DNA of 64,000 bases, taken from the NCBI RefSeq assembly GCF_905475345.1, contig NC_066589.1, forward strand, positions 10,316,001 through 10,380,000. Direction: 5' to 3'. This DNA comes from Vespula vulgaris. Taxonomy: Eukaryota > Arthropoda > Insecta > Hymenoptera > Vespidae. The notes below the pieces were generated by a model. That model was given only the letters and a program-made list of their open reading frames with translations, did no database searches and was not told where the DNA came from. This document shows positions 1-13,322 of this stretch, in pieces (position 1 is the stretch's first letter; each line of letters starts with the position of its first letter). A program made the position numbers and the translations under genes.

Positions 1-2919
1 TTCGAATATATATGCACAGACACACATCTACCTATGTACGATAAATAGCCACGCACGCACGCACGCACACGATTCTCGAATAACTTCTTTTATGGCGAAC
101 GATACGTGGCCAAAGTCTCCGAGAAGCTTCTTCCTCTTTGAACAAAAGAAACCACTTACGATCCCTCGTCCGTTGCGACAACGAAAGTAAAAGAGAAAGA
201 TAACGAAAGGAAAGAGGATAAACGACGAAAAAGTTAACGGACGGAACGTAAGAAGAGGACGACGTTGCCAGAGAGGAAGGCGTCGAAGAAAATTTGCGCG
301 ACGTTTAGCCGATTTCTTCCCGGGAAAGACGAGATCGGAAGAGGAAGAAAAAAGTACGCCCTTGTCGACCAAAAGCCGAGAGGAGGAGGAAGAAGTTACA
401 GGGCCGAAAGGAGTTAAAAAAATAAGGTCAGCACTGACGACAAAGTAACCAAAAAAAAAAAAAAATAAAATAAAAAAGAAAAAACAGACACGGGCATGGA
501 AAAGGAAGCGCGCGAGAATGCCTAGATTAACGGGGGAGGGAGGGGGGAGGGGAAGGGTAAATATATACGAACCGAACGCGATCCGATCCGCGCGTAGCTT
601 CTCTCACTCTTTCTTTCGCCTCGTTCTTCCTCGTCTTTTCTCTTTTCCTTCTCCCGCTCTCGTCTCGACCTCTCCTTCTCGATCGCATCGAAATCTCTCC
701 TGTCGTATCGAAGAAGCAAACGAATAGGAAGATGAAAGATCGATAAGTAGAGAGAGAGGGGGGGGGAGGGGGCGAGGAAGAGGGTAGGAAAAGGACACGA
801 GCATCTTCCAACGATCGATCCATGTCGAAAAGCATCTTACACGTATCACCAGCCACCGTTCTCTTCGACTCGCCCCTTTCCTTCCGCCATTCCGACCCTC
901 GGTCCCTTGTGAGAATCTCGCCTGGTAGCTTTTAGTCTAGGGCTCTCTCTGTCCAGTGGTAAAAGCATGAGGTATTTTCGTATGTGATAATTCGTATGAT
1001 TTATTAATTATCGTATTTACCATTAACCCACATCGCCTTTCTATGTTCCCTCGAAACGTTATCCCGATCCGTGGGCTCTTTCTCTCTCGCTTCCCAACCG
1101 AAACTATCTCCGCTTTCCAGCTCCCTTTCGACGTCGAATCTTTCGTTACGCTCGGTCGTGGCGCGCCAACGTTTCGCTTCTTTCCAAGACGTCTCGTAGC
1201 TCGATACTCGTTACGAGATTAGCGCGAAGAAAATCGCGTATCGTTTCTCGGCCACTTTCGGACGTACGTATGGGACAAACGTATCTATATCGCGATACCT
1301 TTGACGATGACTCCGAGACGACACGGGATCGCTACGAAAACGCGACGCGGCTCGAGACTCGAATAATTTTAGCGACGAAAGTAAGAAACGCGACGCGCGG
1401 TTCTTTTCCTCCTTTCGATTCGTCCGATCGATCATCCTTCCCATCCTTCAAGCTCTTCTCTTTTCGCATCTCATACGTATATATGTATGTGTAGATAACA
1501 CATACGTACATAAATACGTACGTACGTACCTACATAGATATACATATGTATATTCATCTAATACGTTCGCTCTCAACATGCATATATATATGTATATTGT
1601 ATAGATTTTTAAATTGTTACTATTACACAATATATAATCACGGTAATGCGCCACATATTCACTGGTTGATGACTGTCTCGTTGACAAAGGCCCGTACCTT
1701 GCCTGTGGTTGTGCTTGGTTGTGGTTGGAGCGGTTTTGGGAGAGAATTTTTTACTTGCTTCTTTTTTTAATATTATTACCTTTTTTAATTTGCACGTCTC
1801 ATGTCGTGGCCTTGGCTTGCCTTCATATGAGATTCACCTATGACTTATGTATATATGTATGTATGTACGCGGTCTCGTATATCTCTTTGCAGACGTATGA
1901 TATATCCTTTGCGAATATATTTTTGTACGCGCACACGCCATATATAGTATACGCGTGTGCGCGCATATGTGTAGAGGCACCATTGACACACACACGCATA
2001 TATATATATATATATATACACACATACGTGTATATATATCTGTATATATTTAAATACGTATATAGCGTACATATACACATAACGACAGGCGTATATATAA
2101 GCGCGCGCGTTCGCTGCTCGCCCGAGCGCGCTCGTGCGAGCACTTACGCGTTACGTGTATATACGCGCATCTCTCTGTATACGTATCGTAGAATATGTGT
2201 ATACATATATGCACGCACGCATATATGCATTATTATATCGTTCGTATTCATTGCGTAATTAATCGGACGATTTACGAATTAATTGCGATTGAATACGCAT
2301 ATGATGGATAACTACATAGAGATACGTATTTTTAGATTATTTTTATATTATAATTTCATACGTATGATACGTGCGTCCTGGCAGTCGTACGTCAATTAAC
2401 AATAATTGCACCTACATGTATGTACATTACGAAAGGCTGATGTAAGTAGATTTTATTGAGGCCGATCTCTTTCCTCTCTTTCCGTCTCGTTCTTTTTCGT
2501 ACTCGTTCCTTTTGTATTCTTCTTTCGTAGTCTAATTATCTTCATTTTCATCTTACGTTTCTTCTTCTTCTTCTTCTTCTTCTTCTTCTTTCTATCCGTT
2601 TCTTTCTCCGAGACCTTTCTCTTTTTCTTTCTTTTTTGTTTTTTCTTTTTCTTTCTATTTTTACTCTCCTATCTACGTTTTTATCGTGCATATTCGCGCA
2701 TTTTTTTTTATTTTTCTTCTTTATTCACTCCTCTCTTTTTTTCTTCGTTCCATTGATCCGATACGTACATACGTATGTATCGTATATCGGCTAATTGCTA
2801 TTAGGTTTAAAGGGAGTAACGATTCTCTTTCATCGGCACGATAAAAGAGAACGAGAAGCATGCTGGCCTCCTTTTACGAGATCGCTTTATTTTTCTTGAA
2901 AATGTATGTTTTTCTCTTA

Positions 2920-2970
<51 letters not shown>

Positions 2971-5827
2971 CTACCTTTTCTTTTTTCTTCTCTTTTTCCG
3001 TTCGTCTTATCATCTTATTATAGCTCTTCCCATGCGGGCTGCCATGGCGGCACGATCTCGTTAATACTTACTATCGATCTTTACTTTTTCCGAGAAGCGT
3101 TTAATCGTTATCCGTTGATCGATGGAATCGCGTGACACGGTGTGTCGGTCGGAGACTCGAGAATTATTTTTTCATCCGACGAAAATTGCTGCATGCTCGA
3201 CAAACTGTACCACCTTCGATTTCGCTCGCGACGAGCTATTAATTGATACAACGACGTCGTTTTAGACTCGCTCGAGGTGGGAAATGGGGGGAAAAACGGA
3301 AAGTGGGACGCCGATCGATCCGATTCCGCGTAGGGGCCGATCGCGCGCGGTCCATGATAATTTGTTCGCCTATTAAACAAAGCGTTGGTAAAAAGATCTT
3401 CTCGTTTCGAAGGAGAGTACTTAAAAAAGTGCTTTTTCCACGTCTTCGTTTTTACTACTTCTTTATTTTTCGTCAAATCTTGTAGTTTCTTCGACGATCG
3501 TCTTTAAATTCTTGTTATTATACACATCGTCGGAGCCGAAGAGAGATAGGGAATATATCCTGGATGTAAAAGCGTCGTTTCAATAACATCTCCCCTTGCG
3601 CTTTACGATCCAAGGTGGAAGTCTTATTTTTGGACGAGTCAGCGTCGCGCGCGTGTTCGACCTCGGTTCTCCTTCGTGGCTTTTTCTCTGGTTAACGTTC
3701 CTCTCGCTCCGGTAACGATCTTCTCTTATACCTTCCTTCAAGCGCACTATCCACTTGCGAGGATCGGCCTACGATCGTGCATAAATTCAAGAGGATCGCG
3801 TTAAATTCGCTCTCTCCGTCTTTGTTTTTGCGAAACTCGAGAGTTCCGTACGTACCCCACGTTCGTCCGGGTCTTTTATTTTTATCCGACTATAGTTTCT
3901 CTCTAGCATCTCGCTTTGAAGAATTCGCATGGCACGGACATCGATTATCGTTCGAACGAGAGATACATACGTCCGCGTTCGATCGTCAAGTATTTTCTCT
4001 CTTCGTTCGTGGCGCTCGACCACGGAAGAAGGAGCGTGTCTGGGTAAAGCATATAGAAAAAAGAGCGAAAGAGAAATGGAAGGAAGGCTACGGAGAAAGG
4101 ACAAAGATGGATAGACGGACGGACGGGGGGGGGGGAGGAGGAGGAAGGAAGAGAGAGCGAGGTGGTTGCAGGGGTGGATGCTGGCAGCAGCATTTATTGA
4201 TCGCTCGGAGCAACCCTGGCAGCAAGCTCTCTCTCTCTTTGGCATGGACCCCTTCGTTCGAGCCTTCTCTCGTCGCCTTCCGCCCCTCGCCCTTCCATTC
4301 TCTTTCTCTCCGTTTCTCGGCGTAGGTTCCGTCGTAGTCTCGAAGCCTCTAGGCACTCTGGATTCGATCATAATAATTACTCGAGGCAACCCTCTTTTTC
4401 TCTCTCGCGATCATTTCCTCTCGTCGTTATCGACGACTCGTCTCTTTCTTCCCCCCCCCCCCTGCCCCCGTCATCGTCTACTCTGCCCCGTCCGTAACTT
4501 CGGAACAAACGACTCGTGCTTCTCGCGTTGCTTCGAGGCCTAGGTACGATCGGGAACGATCGTTAATAAAATATCGCGAAGAAAGATCGGATAGTACGTG
4601 TGTATATCCGGGCGGTGTAGGTACATAAACTTTTTAAAAAGGTCTTGAAATACACGTTCCAGTCGTATCGCGAGTTCTCCCGTGGCGGAAATTAGGCGAA
4701 AAAGACGGCACCTCGTAAAGCACGACACGTTTATCGGACTCCAACGGATGGGATCATATCGCGGCCAGTGTTTCGGTCTTAATTACGGAGAGCACGCGAA
4801 ATTCGAATCACCTCGAGGCGCTTATCCACGAACAGAAGCGAATCGGAAGAGGCGAGAGATCCTTTCTTTCGCCCGACGGGCGGACGGGCGTGCGCGTCGA
4901 CGAATCAACGATTACTATTCGCCCGTCCCGGGGGAAGAGCGGAAAATAAAGATTACCGTCCGAATTCTTTTCTCGGATCGAGGATAAGACGGTTAAAGGA
5001 CGCGATCGAGAAAATACTCGTGTAGAAACGGAGAGTGCGATAGAAGCGGGCGTTACCGTGTATCCGGTGACACGCGAGGTACGGCTTCGTAAAATATGAA
5101 AACTCTCGAAACGCGATCGATCGGAACGCCGCGAACTCGCCTAAGGATCGAACGACCGAGCTCGTTGGAAAATTAATCGTTTCCTCGATGATCCCAATGG
5201 ACCATTAATTTCTAACGAAGCGCGCGCACGTCGATCCTTCGAGGATAATAATTTTTGTCGCTCGATCGATTCGCCCGCGTCGCCCTAGAGAAACGAGAGG
5301 ACAACGTGATCTAAGATTTGCGTATCGAAACGCGCGCGACGGGGCGTCCACCCCCAAAGGCCGCCCAAGTTTACCTCGAGAGAGCCAAATTCGAGCGTCT
5401 CCTCGACTCTCTTTCTCCGCGTCCCCGATAAACGCGAGCGTATTGTCTGCAAGTTCGCGAATAATCGCGAGGCTCTCGTGCTCGAACGAAGGTACTCGGT
5501 TGGATAGGAACGGTTAGACGAGTGGGCAAAAATCTAGGTCGATCGGGATTAAGGATTAAAGAATCCGAGGATTATAGATATCGGCGAAAGCGAGATACGT
5601 CGTAACGGGTAATCGATGGAACGGAAAAGGAAGAGGAGTCTCGAGTATCCGACTAACGACCGACACCGTGACACGCGCCGTATCGCGCGTATCGATCGAA
5701 TCTTCCGAACGGTCGGCGTAAGGGAGATTAACGATCGACTAGGAAAGGGATGAAAAGGGAAGGAAAAGAAAAAGCGATAGAGACGAAGGACTAACGAAGG
5801 AAAAACGTGGAAAAACGCAGGATACAG
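1..5827. other. Intronic DNA of Rbfox1; no exon recognised
   Basis: No RRM-coding exon or other conserved protein was found on either strand. The stretch holds CpG-rich unique sequence plus microsatellites: alternating purine-pyrimidine AC/GT/AT/CG DNA at about 1900-2240, a TTC repeat at about 2561-2590, a CT then CTAT repeat at about 2920-2970, and a G-run at 4127-4137. A TGCATG at 3190-3195 is far from any exon I can see. Open frames here are repetitive or compositional. Confidence 0.6.
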
Positions 5828-5968
5828 GTTACCGGCGATGCCGTGGAGCTGGCTGGGTGCGGCGGCGCCATCGGCAGCCGCGGCTGCGGCGGTCGCCGCG
5901 GCCGCGATTTCACCATCTCCCGCAGCTGCTCCGCTCGTCCTTACACCGAGGGCGGCGGCGAGACGAAG
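5828..5968 (+). CDS. Rbfox1: Candidate Rbfox1 Ala-rich cassette exon
   Basis: A 141-nt block with an acceptor (ATACAG) at its left and a good donor (AAG|GTACAG) at its right. One frame reads LPAMPWSWLGAAAPSAAAAA and continues Ala/Pro-rich. The Ala codons vary at the third base, which suggests real coding rather than a repeat. It resembles the AMPGFPYP..AAAA segment before the RG-rich block in vertebrate Rbfox. In this frame it ends with two spare bases, but the next exon (8144) needs one, so direct joining would shift the frame. Either a further microexon lies between, or this exon belongs to another isoform. All three frames are open through the 141 nt. Confidence 0.55.
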
Positions 5969-7073
5969 GTACAGACAACAAGCACGATTCTCCCTTTCCC
6001 TCTCCCTTTCCCGACTCGCGACTCCCGTTATCGCCCGTTCTTCCCGAAGATCGCGCTTCCTCTCTCTCTCTCTCTCTTCGAATTTTACGAAAACTCGATC
6101 CTTTTCTTACTCGTCACCCACCGAGCGTGCAAACGTCCTTACGAAACGAGCACACGAGTCTTCTCCCTTCGTCATTTTTTTTTCTTTCTCTCTTATCTCC
6201 TCCGATCTCGGTGCGATCTTTTTTCCCATGCTCGATGGAGCGCGAACGAAGCGTACTTCGATGAACTTTCCTACCAAGTAACGGTAAATTCTTCGGGATC
6301 ATTTATCCTCTTCTCTTTCTCTTCGTCCTTGGGACGCTTCGAATTCGACCTTCTCGTTCAATCGAGTAATCATTTTATTCGTGATTCTAGCGCTCCCGTC
6401 TAACGGATCGAACGCGAGATACCATACGAATCCATCGGATAATGGAATCCAAGTTATCGTTGCGTTTGTGTCACAGCTTGTCTCTCTCTCTCTCTCTCTC
6501 TTTCTCTATATATACTCTATATTTGTGTGTTTGCGTGCGTGTGTGCGTGTACATATTACATATACATATACGTGTGTGTGTGCGCGCGCGCGTGTGCGTG
6601 CGCGCTTGTATATCTATCTCTCTCTGTTATACCTCTGTTTATCTCACACCCCCTTGGAATGTGCCTGCACTGTTTATGCATATAACACCAAGCATTGCTC
6701 GTGATAGATCTAGTAGACTGTAGAGCGCCGAATATAGTATTAAGTATGTATCCACTTACATACGACGAATCGCTCCTCGATGAATCGGCATATCGAGAGA
6801 GCGACGTGTACGTGTGTAACTCGTAGCACTGGATGACGAGAGGCAATTTTACTCGGTAAAGTTTGTCGTTACCGATGACGTTCTTAGTGTTGTTATCGTT
6901 TCGCGTTGATATTGCCAATGTTGTCGTTGTTGCGTTGTTGTTCGTTACCGATATTCACGAGTTCCGATCGTTGGATCGCGTACCATCGACGCCTCGCATT
7001 TCAAAAAGACGCCAGCCGAAAGAAATATCTCTAGCGAGATCGCGTTTTATAGTTGCGTAGTTTTATACTCGTT

Positions 7074-7116
<43 letters not shown>

Positions 7117-8063
7117 ATCTATCCGTCCGTCTGTCTGTCTCTCCCTCCCACCCTTCCCCTCTCTCTCTCTCTCCAGTCGTTGAATTTAACGAGGGTACTT
7201 CTATTCGAGTCGGCTCGTTTTGAATTCTTCGGTGAAAAAACGGGAGGGCTCGTAAATTGTAAAATTGAAACGTGCTTGCCTCTTCGTACTATATAGGTAT
7301 CTCGAAATCTTCCAAAGTATTTCCGCGAAACGTGCTTCTTTTTGGACATCGTTATATTTCGTTCGGAAAAAAAAGGTGCGTAAATTAATGACGGTCTCTT
7401 TCCGAGTGCGGACTAGCGTCGGTGAATGTACGTCTCCTGCGTGCTCTCACTTTTCAAGCACTATTTTTAACGCCCACGAGTCCGACGCAAAGGATGCTGA
7501 CTAAAGGTAGGCAGAAAAGCATCCCCTCTGTCCTATCTTTTGTTTCTCTCTTGGTACTATTTTTCTTACGTTGGTTTTTGGAGAGAGGGAGAAGGTGAGA
7601 GAGAGAGAGAGATGCTAGACTTTCGCGTCGACGAAGAAATTCTCACTTTTCATTCGTCCCTAGCTATTTGTTTATTCTTCGATCGTTAAGAGCGACTCGA
7701 GTTAATTCTTCGTATTTTCTCGCGCATTCCCGAGTCCGATTTATTTCGAATCTCGCGGTGTCGGGAACGTCGTACCTACGACGAAGCTGAACAATTTTCG
7801 TAAATCGTACCTTTTCTCCTCTCCCTGTCCTCCCTTTCGCCCCCCCCCCCTTCTCTCTCTCTCTTTCTCTACATCCAAAAGAAACGAAAGCTCGTAAGAC
7901 AGTCTGTGCGCTTCGTCTCGGGCACGCTTGGCCACGCAGCATCCAACCGGTATCCCAGCAGCCAACGATCGCAGACCCTACCGATCGATGTATCCTGCGA
8001 AAGTCAAGACGAAACAAGAAGAATGAGGAGATGAAAAGAAAGAAAGAAAGAAAGAAAGAATGA

Positions 8064-8094
<31 letters not shown>

Positions 8095-8332
8095 TAAGAG
8101 AAAGGTAAGAGAAAGAAATGTTGGCATGTACGCGTTGTTTCAGCGGCAGCATTAAGAGGAGTGGCCATTCAAAGGGGAAGAGTCGGCGCGGCAAGGGCAG
8201 CTTTTCCGAGCAGCGCGGCGGCGTTGGCGTTGGCCAGAAATCCAGGGCCGCTCGCAGCCGCGGCCGCTGCCACGGCCCTTCATCCCTTTGCGCCTGCGTA
8301 AGTACACGTATTTTCGATTTCGTCGCTTTTGC

Positions 8333-8372
<40 letters not shown>

Positions 8373-11149
8373 TTCGCTCCCGTCTTTTCGCTCTTCCAAA
8401 CATCTCCGAAATAGTATCGAACAAATTTGCGAAAAGTTTTCGCGTTCCAGCGATTTGTAGGAAAAATACGAATATAGACGATACGTCGCGGTTCCTCCAA
8501 TGTCATCGCGATCGATAAACGATAAAAACTACCCGCGGATGTAGCGAAGATATCTCGGGCAAGAGTGGCTCTCTTTGAAAAGTCGGCCACGCTTTCCCGC
8601 CAAACTTTTCTTTCGAGTTTCTCGAACGTAGCGTCGCGATGTAAGGAAGGATCGACCGCGACGAAGAAGGAGATATATATCTCGTACGGACAACGAATCT
8701 TTGCACGAACATTTTTCCTTCGGATCGCAAGATCCGCGTAGTAAACAAGGCTTCCATTTCCAAAGAGAAAGAAGGAGAAAAGAAGCGTAACGACAAACGA
8801 TTCGACTCGAAAATAAAACTTTCCGAAGAGGTGCCAAAAGAAAGGAAAAAAGTTTCGAGATACGATTCGTTTGTCGCGAAACAAGAAGCTTCGCTGCACG
8901 TCTTGCCCGTTTGCTTTTGTGTATTCCATAGATGGATAGATACGTATGGTGTGTAAATACGTACGCGCGAGAGAATACGTACGTTGCATTTGCACGAGCT
9001 CGGCGCACAAACGAACTAACCCTAATGCGTTACGCAAAGTACGACAATTTTCTAGCGACGGAGAACGGAGGAGAGAGCCCCTCTAGTTCCTCTCCCTTTT
9101 CCGCTAACGTCGGAGACAAAGAAAGCGCTCTGCTTTCGGTATATCGACCCCCATCGACCCTCGGCGCCGTTGAAACTTTTTGCACCTCGGTTTTTTCATC
9201 CTCGTTGTCCGATCCGTTCCTACTCCGATATCCTACCCAAAGATTCTACGTAAGAGCGTTAAAGAGAGGAAAAAGGAAGGAGCACCGACCGACGCTTCGT
9301 TCGCCCTTCGTCCCTCCTTACCCTTCCTCCTTTCATCCTCGTCTCGAAAACAAAGATTTAATCGATCGATCTTTCTTTTGATCTTTTTCAGCGTCTACTA
9401 CGACCCGTTCCTAGCAGCGCACGCGGCGACACAGGACCCCAACTACAGGCTACAGGTGAGACTCTACGCTTTGGCCTCTTGATTTTCCATCGCGAGATAT
9501 CCGTTTCCGGTGCACGAAGCGACGCGCAGCGCGTCGGAGGAAAGAGAAAGAGAAACGAACGTCGGCGAGAAAAAGGGAAGGAAGAAGACGAGATCGTCTC
9601 TGGATCGCGACCGCGCGCTCTATATTCGTTCGTCGAGAATGGAAACGACCGCGTTGACGTGGAACCGCGTCGTACTCTTTCCATCGAGAACGAGATAATT
9701 CCTAGTTTATTCGCCCGAGATGGCTTTGCGCGCGTGGGATCGCTGGAAATTTTACGAAAGAACGGAGTCCGATGCGAAACGCCGTTCCATGCTTTTCTCT
9801 TCTCTCTTTCTTTTTCTTCTTTTTCTTCGAAAGAGGCCGAGCAAAGGATAAGGGTGTTGATAATAATAATAATAATAAGGGAGAAGAAAGGCAGAAAAAT
9901 CGCGCGTGCACCGTGTCGGAGCGGAAAAATACCGCATGCGATATTCGGTCGAAAAGTCCGATATGGTAGGAAAGCGTTAACTAAAGTCTATCGATTTTCG
10001 GACCCGTTTATGTAGTTGGAATGGCCGCAAGCTACAGCCGAAGTTAGTCGACACGTTTTCCGCAAGGCTTGCTACCACACGAAATGCAAAAGAGCACCGA
10101 ATAACGATCTACGCGTCACGAATCATTCTCTCCTTCTCGCCGCTATTTTTATCGTCGTATCAAACATTTTCGTTTTTCCTATGCTCTCTGCATACATACT
10201 GTACACACACAGTGTACCGTCTCACTCGTGGTCTTTCTCTCTCGGTCTCGCATCGAACGCGGCGACGTGCTCTATCTCGCTTTGTTCCTTTCTTTTTTTT
10301 TCTCTCTTTTCAATTCTCTTCTCCGAATCTCAAGAAGTGCCTCTCTCTTTTCTTTTCTACGCGCTCCACTCTCTTTCTTTCTCTCCTCCTCTCCTCTCTT
10401 CCCTTCTCTCTTTCGTTTCTTTGTACAGGTCGCATAAAGATATGCGCAGGGTAAAGAGGAAACGGCGCGAAGGAGGACCGACGAAGGGAGAGCGAGGACG
10501 TCTCGAAGCGTCGGCTCTCTTCCGTCTTTTCTATTCGTTTTGTTTTTTTTTCTTTTCTCTTCTTTTTCGTTTTTTTTCTCCGAAAAAAAGAGATAGAAAG
10601 TGCGAGAGAAGATATCTCGTAAATAGCGCGATATCGAAGATTCCCGGCGAATTGAAACTTCCTTTTCAGGTTTGACGTTTGTGTTTCAGGCTAAAGCGCC
10701 CGCTCTGGAGGTAGGATTTTGATGGGTGGTCCGCCCGTACAAAGTTACTTCTCTATCTCTCGTTTGGTTTTTGCTCCTTTCCATTTTCTTCCCGTTTTTT
10801 CTTTTTTTCTCTCTCTTATCCTCGTTTTTAATTCCCACCCTCGCCGTTCTTTCTTCGATTCCTCGCAGTAGGTACATCGTGCTTTCTTCTACCTCTTTTT
10901 ATTCTCTTTCTATCGTTTTTGCTTATCGCGAGGGATCGCAAAGCGCGTTCGCCGATCGATCGTAGAATAGCGGTTGAGCTAACGATGCTTTTTTGGAATT
11001 CGAAGAAACGCGTTTGAAGCCGTCGAGCTTGTAAAATCCAATTTAACGCGTCTCGCGAGAGATTCGAAGAGTAGTCGCGTATCGTAGACACGCTTGGCAA
11101 CGTTACTTCGTCGAACCGTGAATCAAGCGCGAAATGATTTTCGTCCGCG

Positions 11150-11185
<36 letters not shown>

Positions 11186-13277
11186 GTACGCTTTCGTTCG
11201 GTCTTTGGCACACGGTGATCCTATTTAAGAGACGTTTCGACGCTGAAAACGAGATTACCAATGGACTTCTTTCGTTCCTTTCGCATCGAGAAGGATCGTA
11301 TTAACCGTCGGACGTCGGAGCGAAGCGCAATGCCGACCGTAGCCCTTAAACGTTATACCCCGTTAAATTTAATCTCTTCTTGGGTCTTTATCCGTTGGAT
11401 GTACTAGAATCGAGGAGAGAAAATCTAACGAGATCGGCGAACGCTTCGCGACAAAGGAATCTTTCGACGAAGGCGCGATCGAATCTCTTTCTTTGCCTTT
11501 CATTTCTCCTCTCCGGTAAAATTTAATCGCTGCCTCGCCTCGCCACGCCTTGCCTTGGTTTTTAACGGCCCTTCCCCGTTTTTACTTTCCTTCTTTTTTT
11601 TCCACCAAATCCGATATCGCAAAACCATCGAGATACCTCGTTAGTTGCATCTCTATTGTTTCGCTCTGTACCAAGTTACACGACACGCACGTCGATCGCA
11701 TAGGATCCTCCATACTCCAGATAATAGCTCCGTATTTGTGATTTGTATTTCTATTTGTTTCTTTTTATTAACGTCGATAGGTGCACTCTTCGGTGCATTC
11801 GTAATGACTCCCATTGTACCAGCATTTGACAAACTTGCCTATATCTATGCGTAGATATGCAGACGTAGCGTTGCATAAGCGACTAGCCACCGATTCTCGT
11901 AGATGGCATTGAGTTTTTGCGTTCCCACGCAAAGTGGAACCCGTCGGAAGATGTCGTAGGAATAGATAAATCGTCCTATCTAACACGTTGTAAATACCAC
12001 TGGGCATGCTTTTCTAGTCGAACGAAGTAGATAAATTCCCCTTTAAAAAGAAAACTAAACTAGCGTAGCTCGTAACAATTCCTCCGAATTACGTTGATGG
12101 TTTTCTTTTACTCTCTCGCACCTAGATATCCATACCTCGCATAAGGATTCTTTCGAATCGGTCGACGAAATAACAAGGTAATTTACGAGAGGAATTCTCT
12201 TCTTTCCGTTTCGCGACTGCTTGGCAAACTTGTCTACTTTGTCGAGAACGATGGTTTTTTTCTTTTTTTTCATCGCGATACATCGGATTAAAGAAGAAAC
12301 ACTTGTTTGAACGGAAGCTTCAAATATTTCGTCTCCTTTTTATCTCTCGTCTGCCTTCTCTCTCGCTCCTCGACTATCCCTTCGCCTGCCTACTGCGCGC
12401 TGCGATCGTTCAGAATCGTTTAGGCGCTTTGGCTTTTCTCCTTTCTCGGAAAGACACGTTTTCGCTTTCGAATAATTACACTTTTCTTTTTCCTTTCTTT
12501 CTTAAGCTCTCTTATCTTCTCCATTCGTTCGTTCCCTTTCTCACCGTAGAAAAACGTTTACCTATTCTTTAAAAAAAAAAAAGTCTCTTACGTAAGACGA
12601 ATTTTGCAAAATTTTCCTAAAATAAATGATCCATTGGAAGACGTACGGCAATTCGAAAACGTTTCCAAGTTTTTAGATTCGTTAGCCAGATAGAATCGTA
12701 GCGAGTATCCCATGTATCATAAAGACGTTAACGTAGTCGTTAACGTAGCTTTCTGGCAGTGACACGCACCAACTATTTTTCTCCATTTTACGAGAGCGAT
12801 CTCGACGAAACGCCGTTAGACGACGTTCGCTCGCAGGAGGTCCGTCATCGTCGACGCGCGTTCTTCAAAGCGCTCGCCTGAAAGATGGTCGGAGCGAGTG
12901 AGAGAGAGAGAGAGAGAACGCTAATGCTTCCATCGAAAGCACTCCTCTTCGCGAGACACGCGTTCGCGCATTACCCTCCTGCATCTATTTTCAGGGTCGG
13001 CTTGGATTCGTCCATCCGGGAAAGCTGCGAGGCTTTTAAGGCGTTGCATCGCTTTTTCCTTCCACGTCTCTCTCTCTCTCTCTCTCTCTCGATCTGTCTC
13101 ACGAGGCGATACCACAACGAGACGAAATTTACAAGGCGAACGTTTTTAATTATTATTTCTTTGCGTCGTTAAGAAAGTGAAGTAGGAAAAACGTGTGAGA
13201 AAGATATCGTCGACGATGATTCGGAAGACCCTATCGTCGTTTTCGTGCCGTCATTCTTTTCCTCTTTCTTTATCCAG

Positions 13278-13322
<45 letters not shown>

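Larger units (their letters stand above)
5969..8143. other. Rbfox1 intron, repeat-rich
   Basis: No coding exon was recognised, though a short one could be missed because the flanking exons do not join in phase. It contains CT repeats at about 6481-6505, 7078-7106 and 7157-7172, alternating GT/GC DNA at about 6525-6605, and a (GAAA)n tract just before the next exon. Confidence 0.5.

Noticed and set aside
1719..2258. A 179-codon + strand frame rich in Tyr, Ile and Val
   Set aside because: Product of AT/AC/GT/CG alternating repeats; no domain and no splice context.
3777..4389. Overlapping open frames of 182 and 200 codons on opposite strands
   Set aside because: Low-complexity Ser/Arg/Phe composition with no conserved motif; the antisense pair mirrors one CpG-rich stretch.
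5838..5838. ATG at the Ala-rich MPWSWLG segment as a true translation start
   Set aside because: It lies inside an exon with an acceptor just upstream and matches the internal Rbfox AMPGFP-like segment, so it is more likely an internal Met.
7664..9037. A 457-codon open frame on the - strand
   Set aside because: It runs antisense across the real Rbfox1 exon 8144-8297 and a GAAA repeat, has no recognisable domain, and is rich in repeat-derived Phe/Leu/Ser and Arg. CpG- and GAAA-rich DNA yields such frames by chance.
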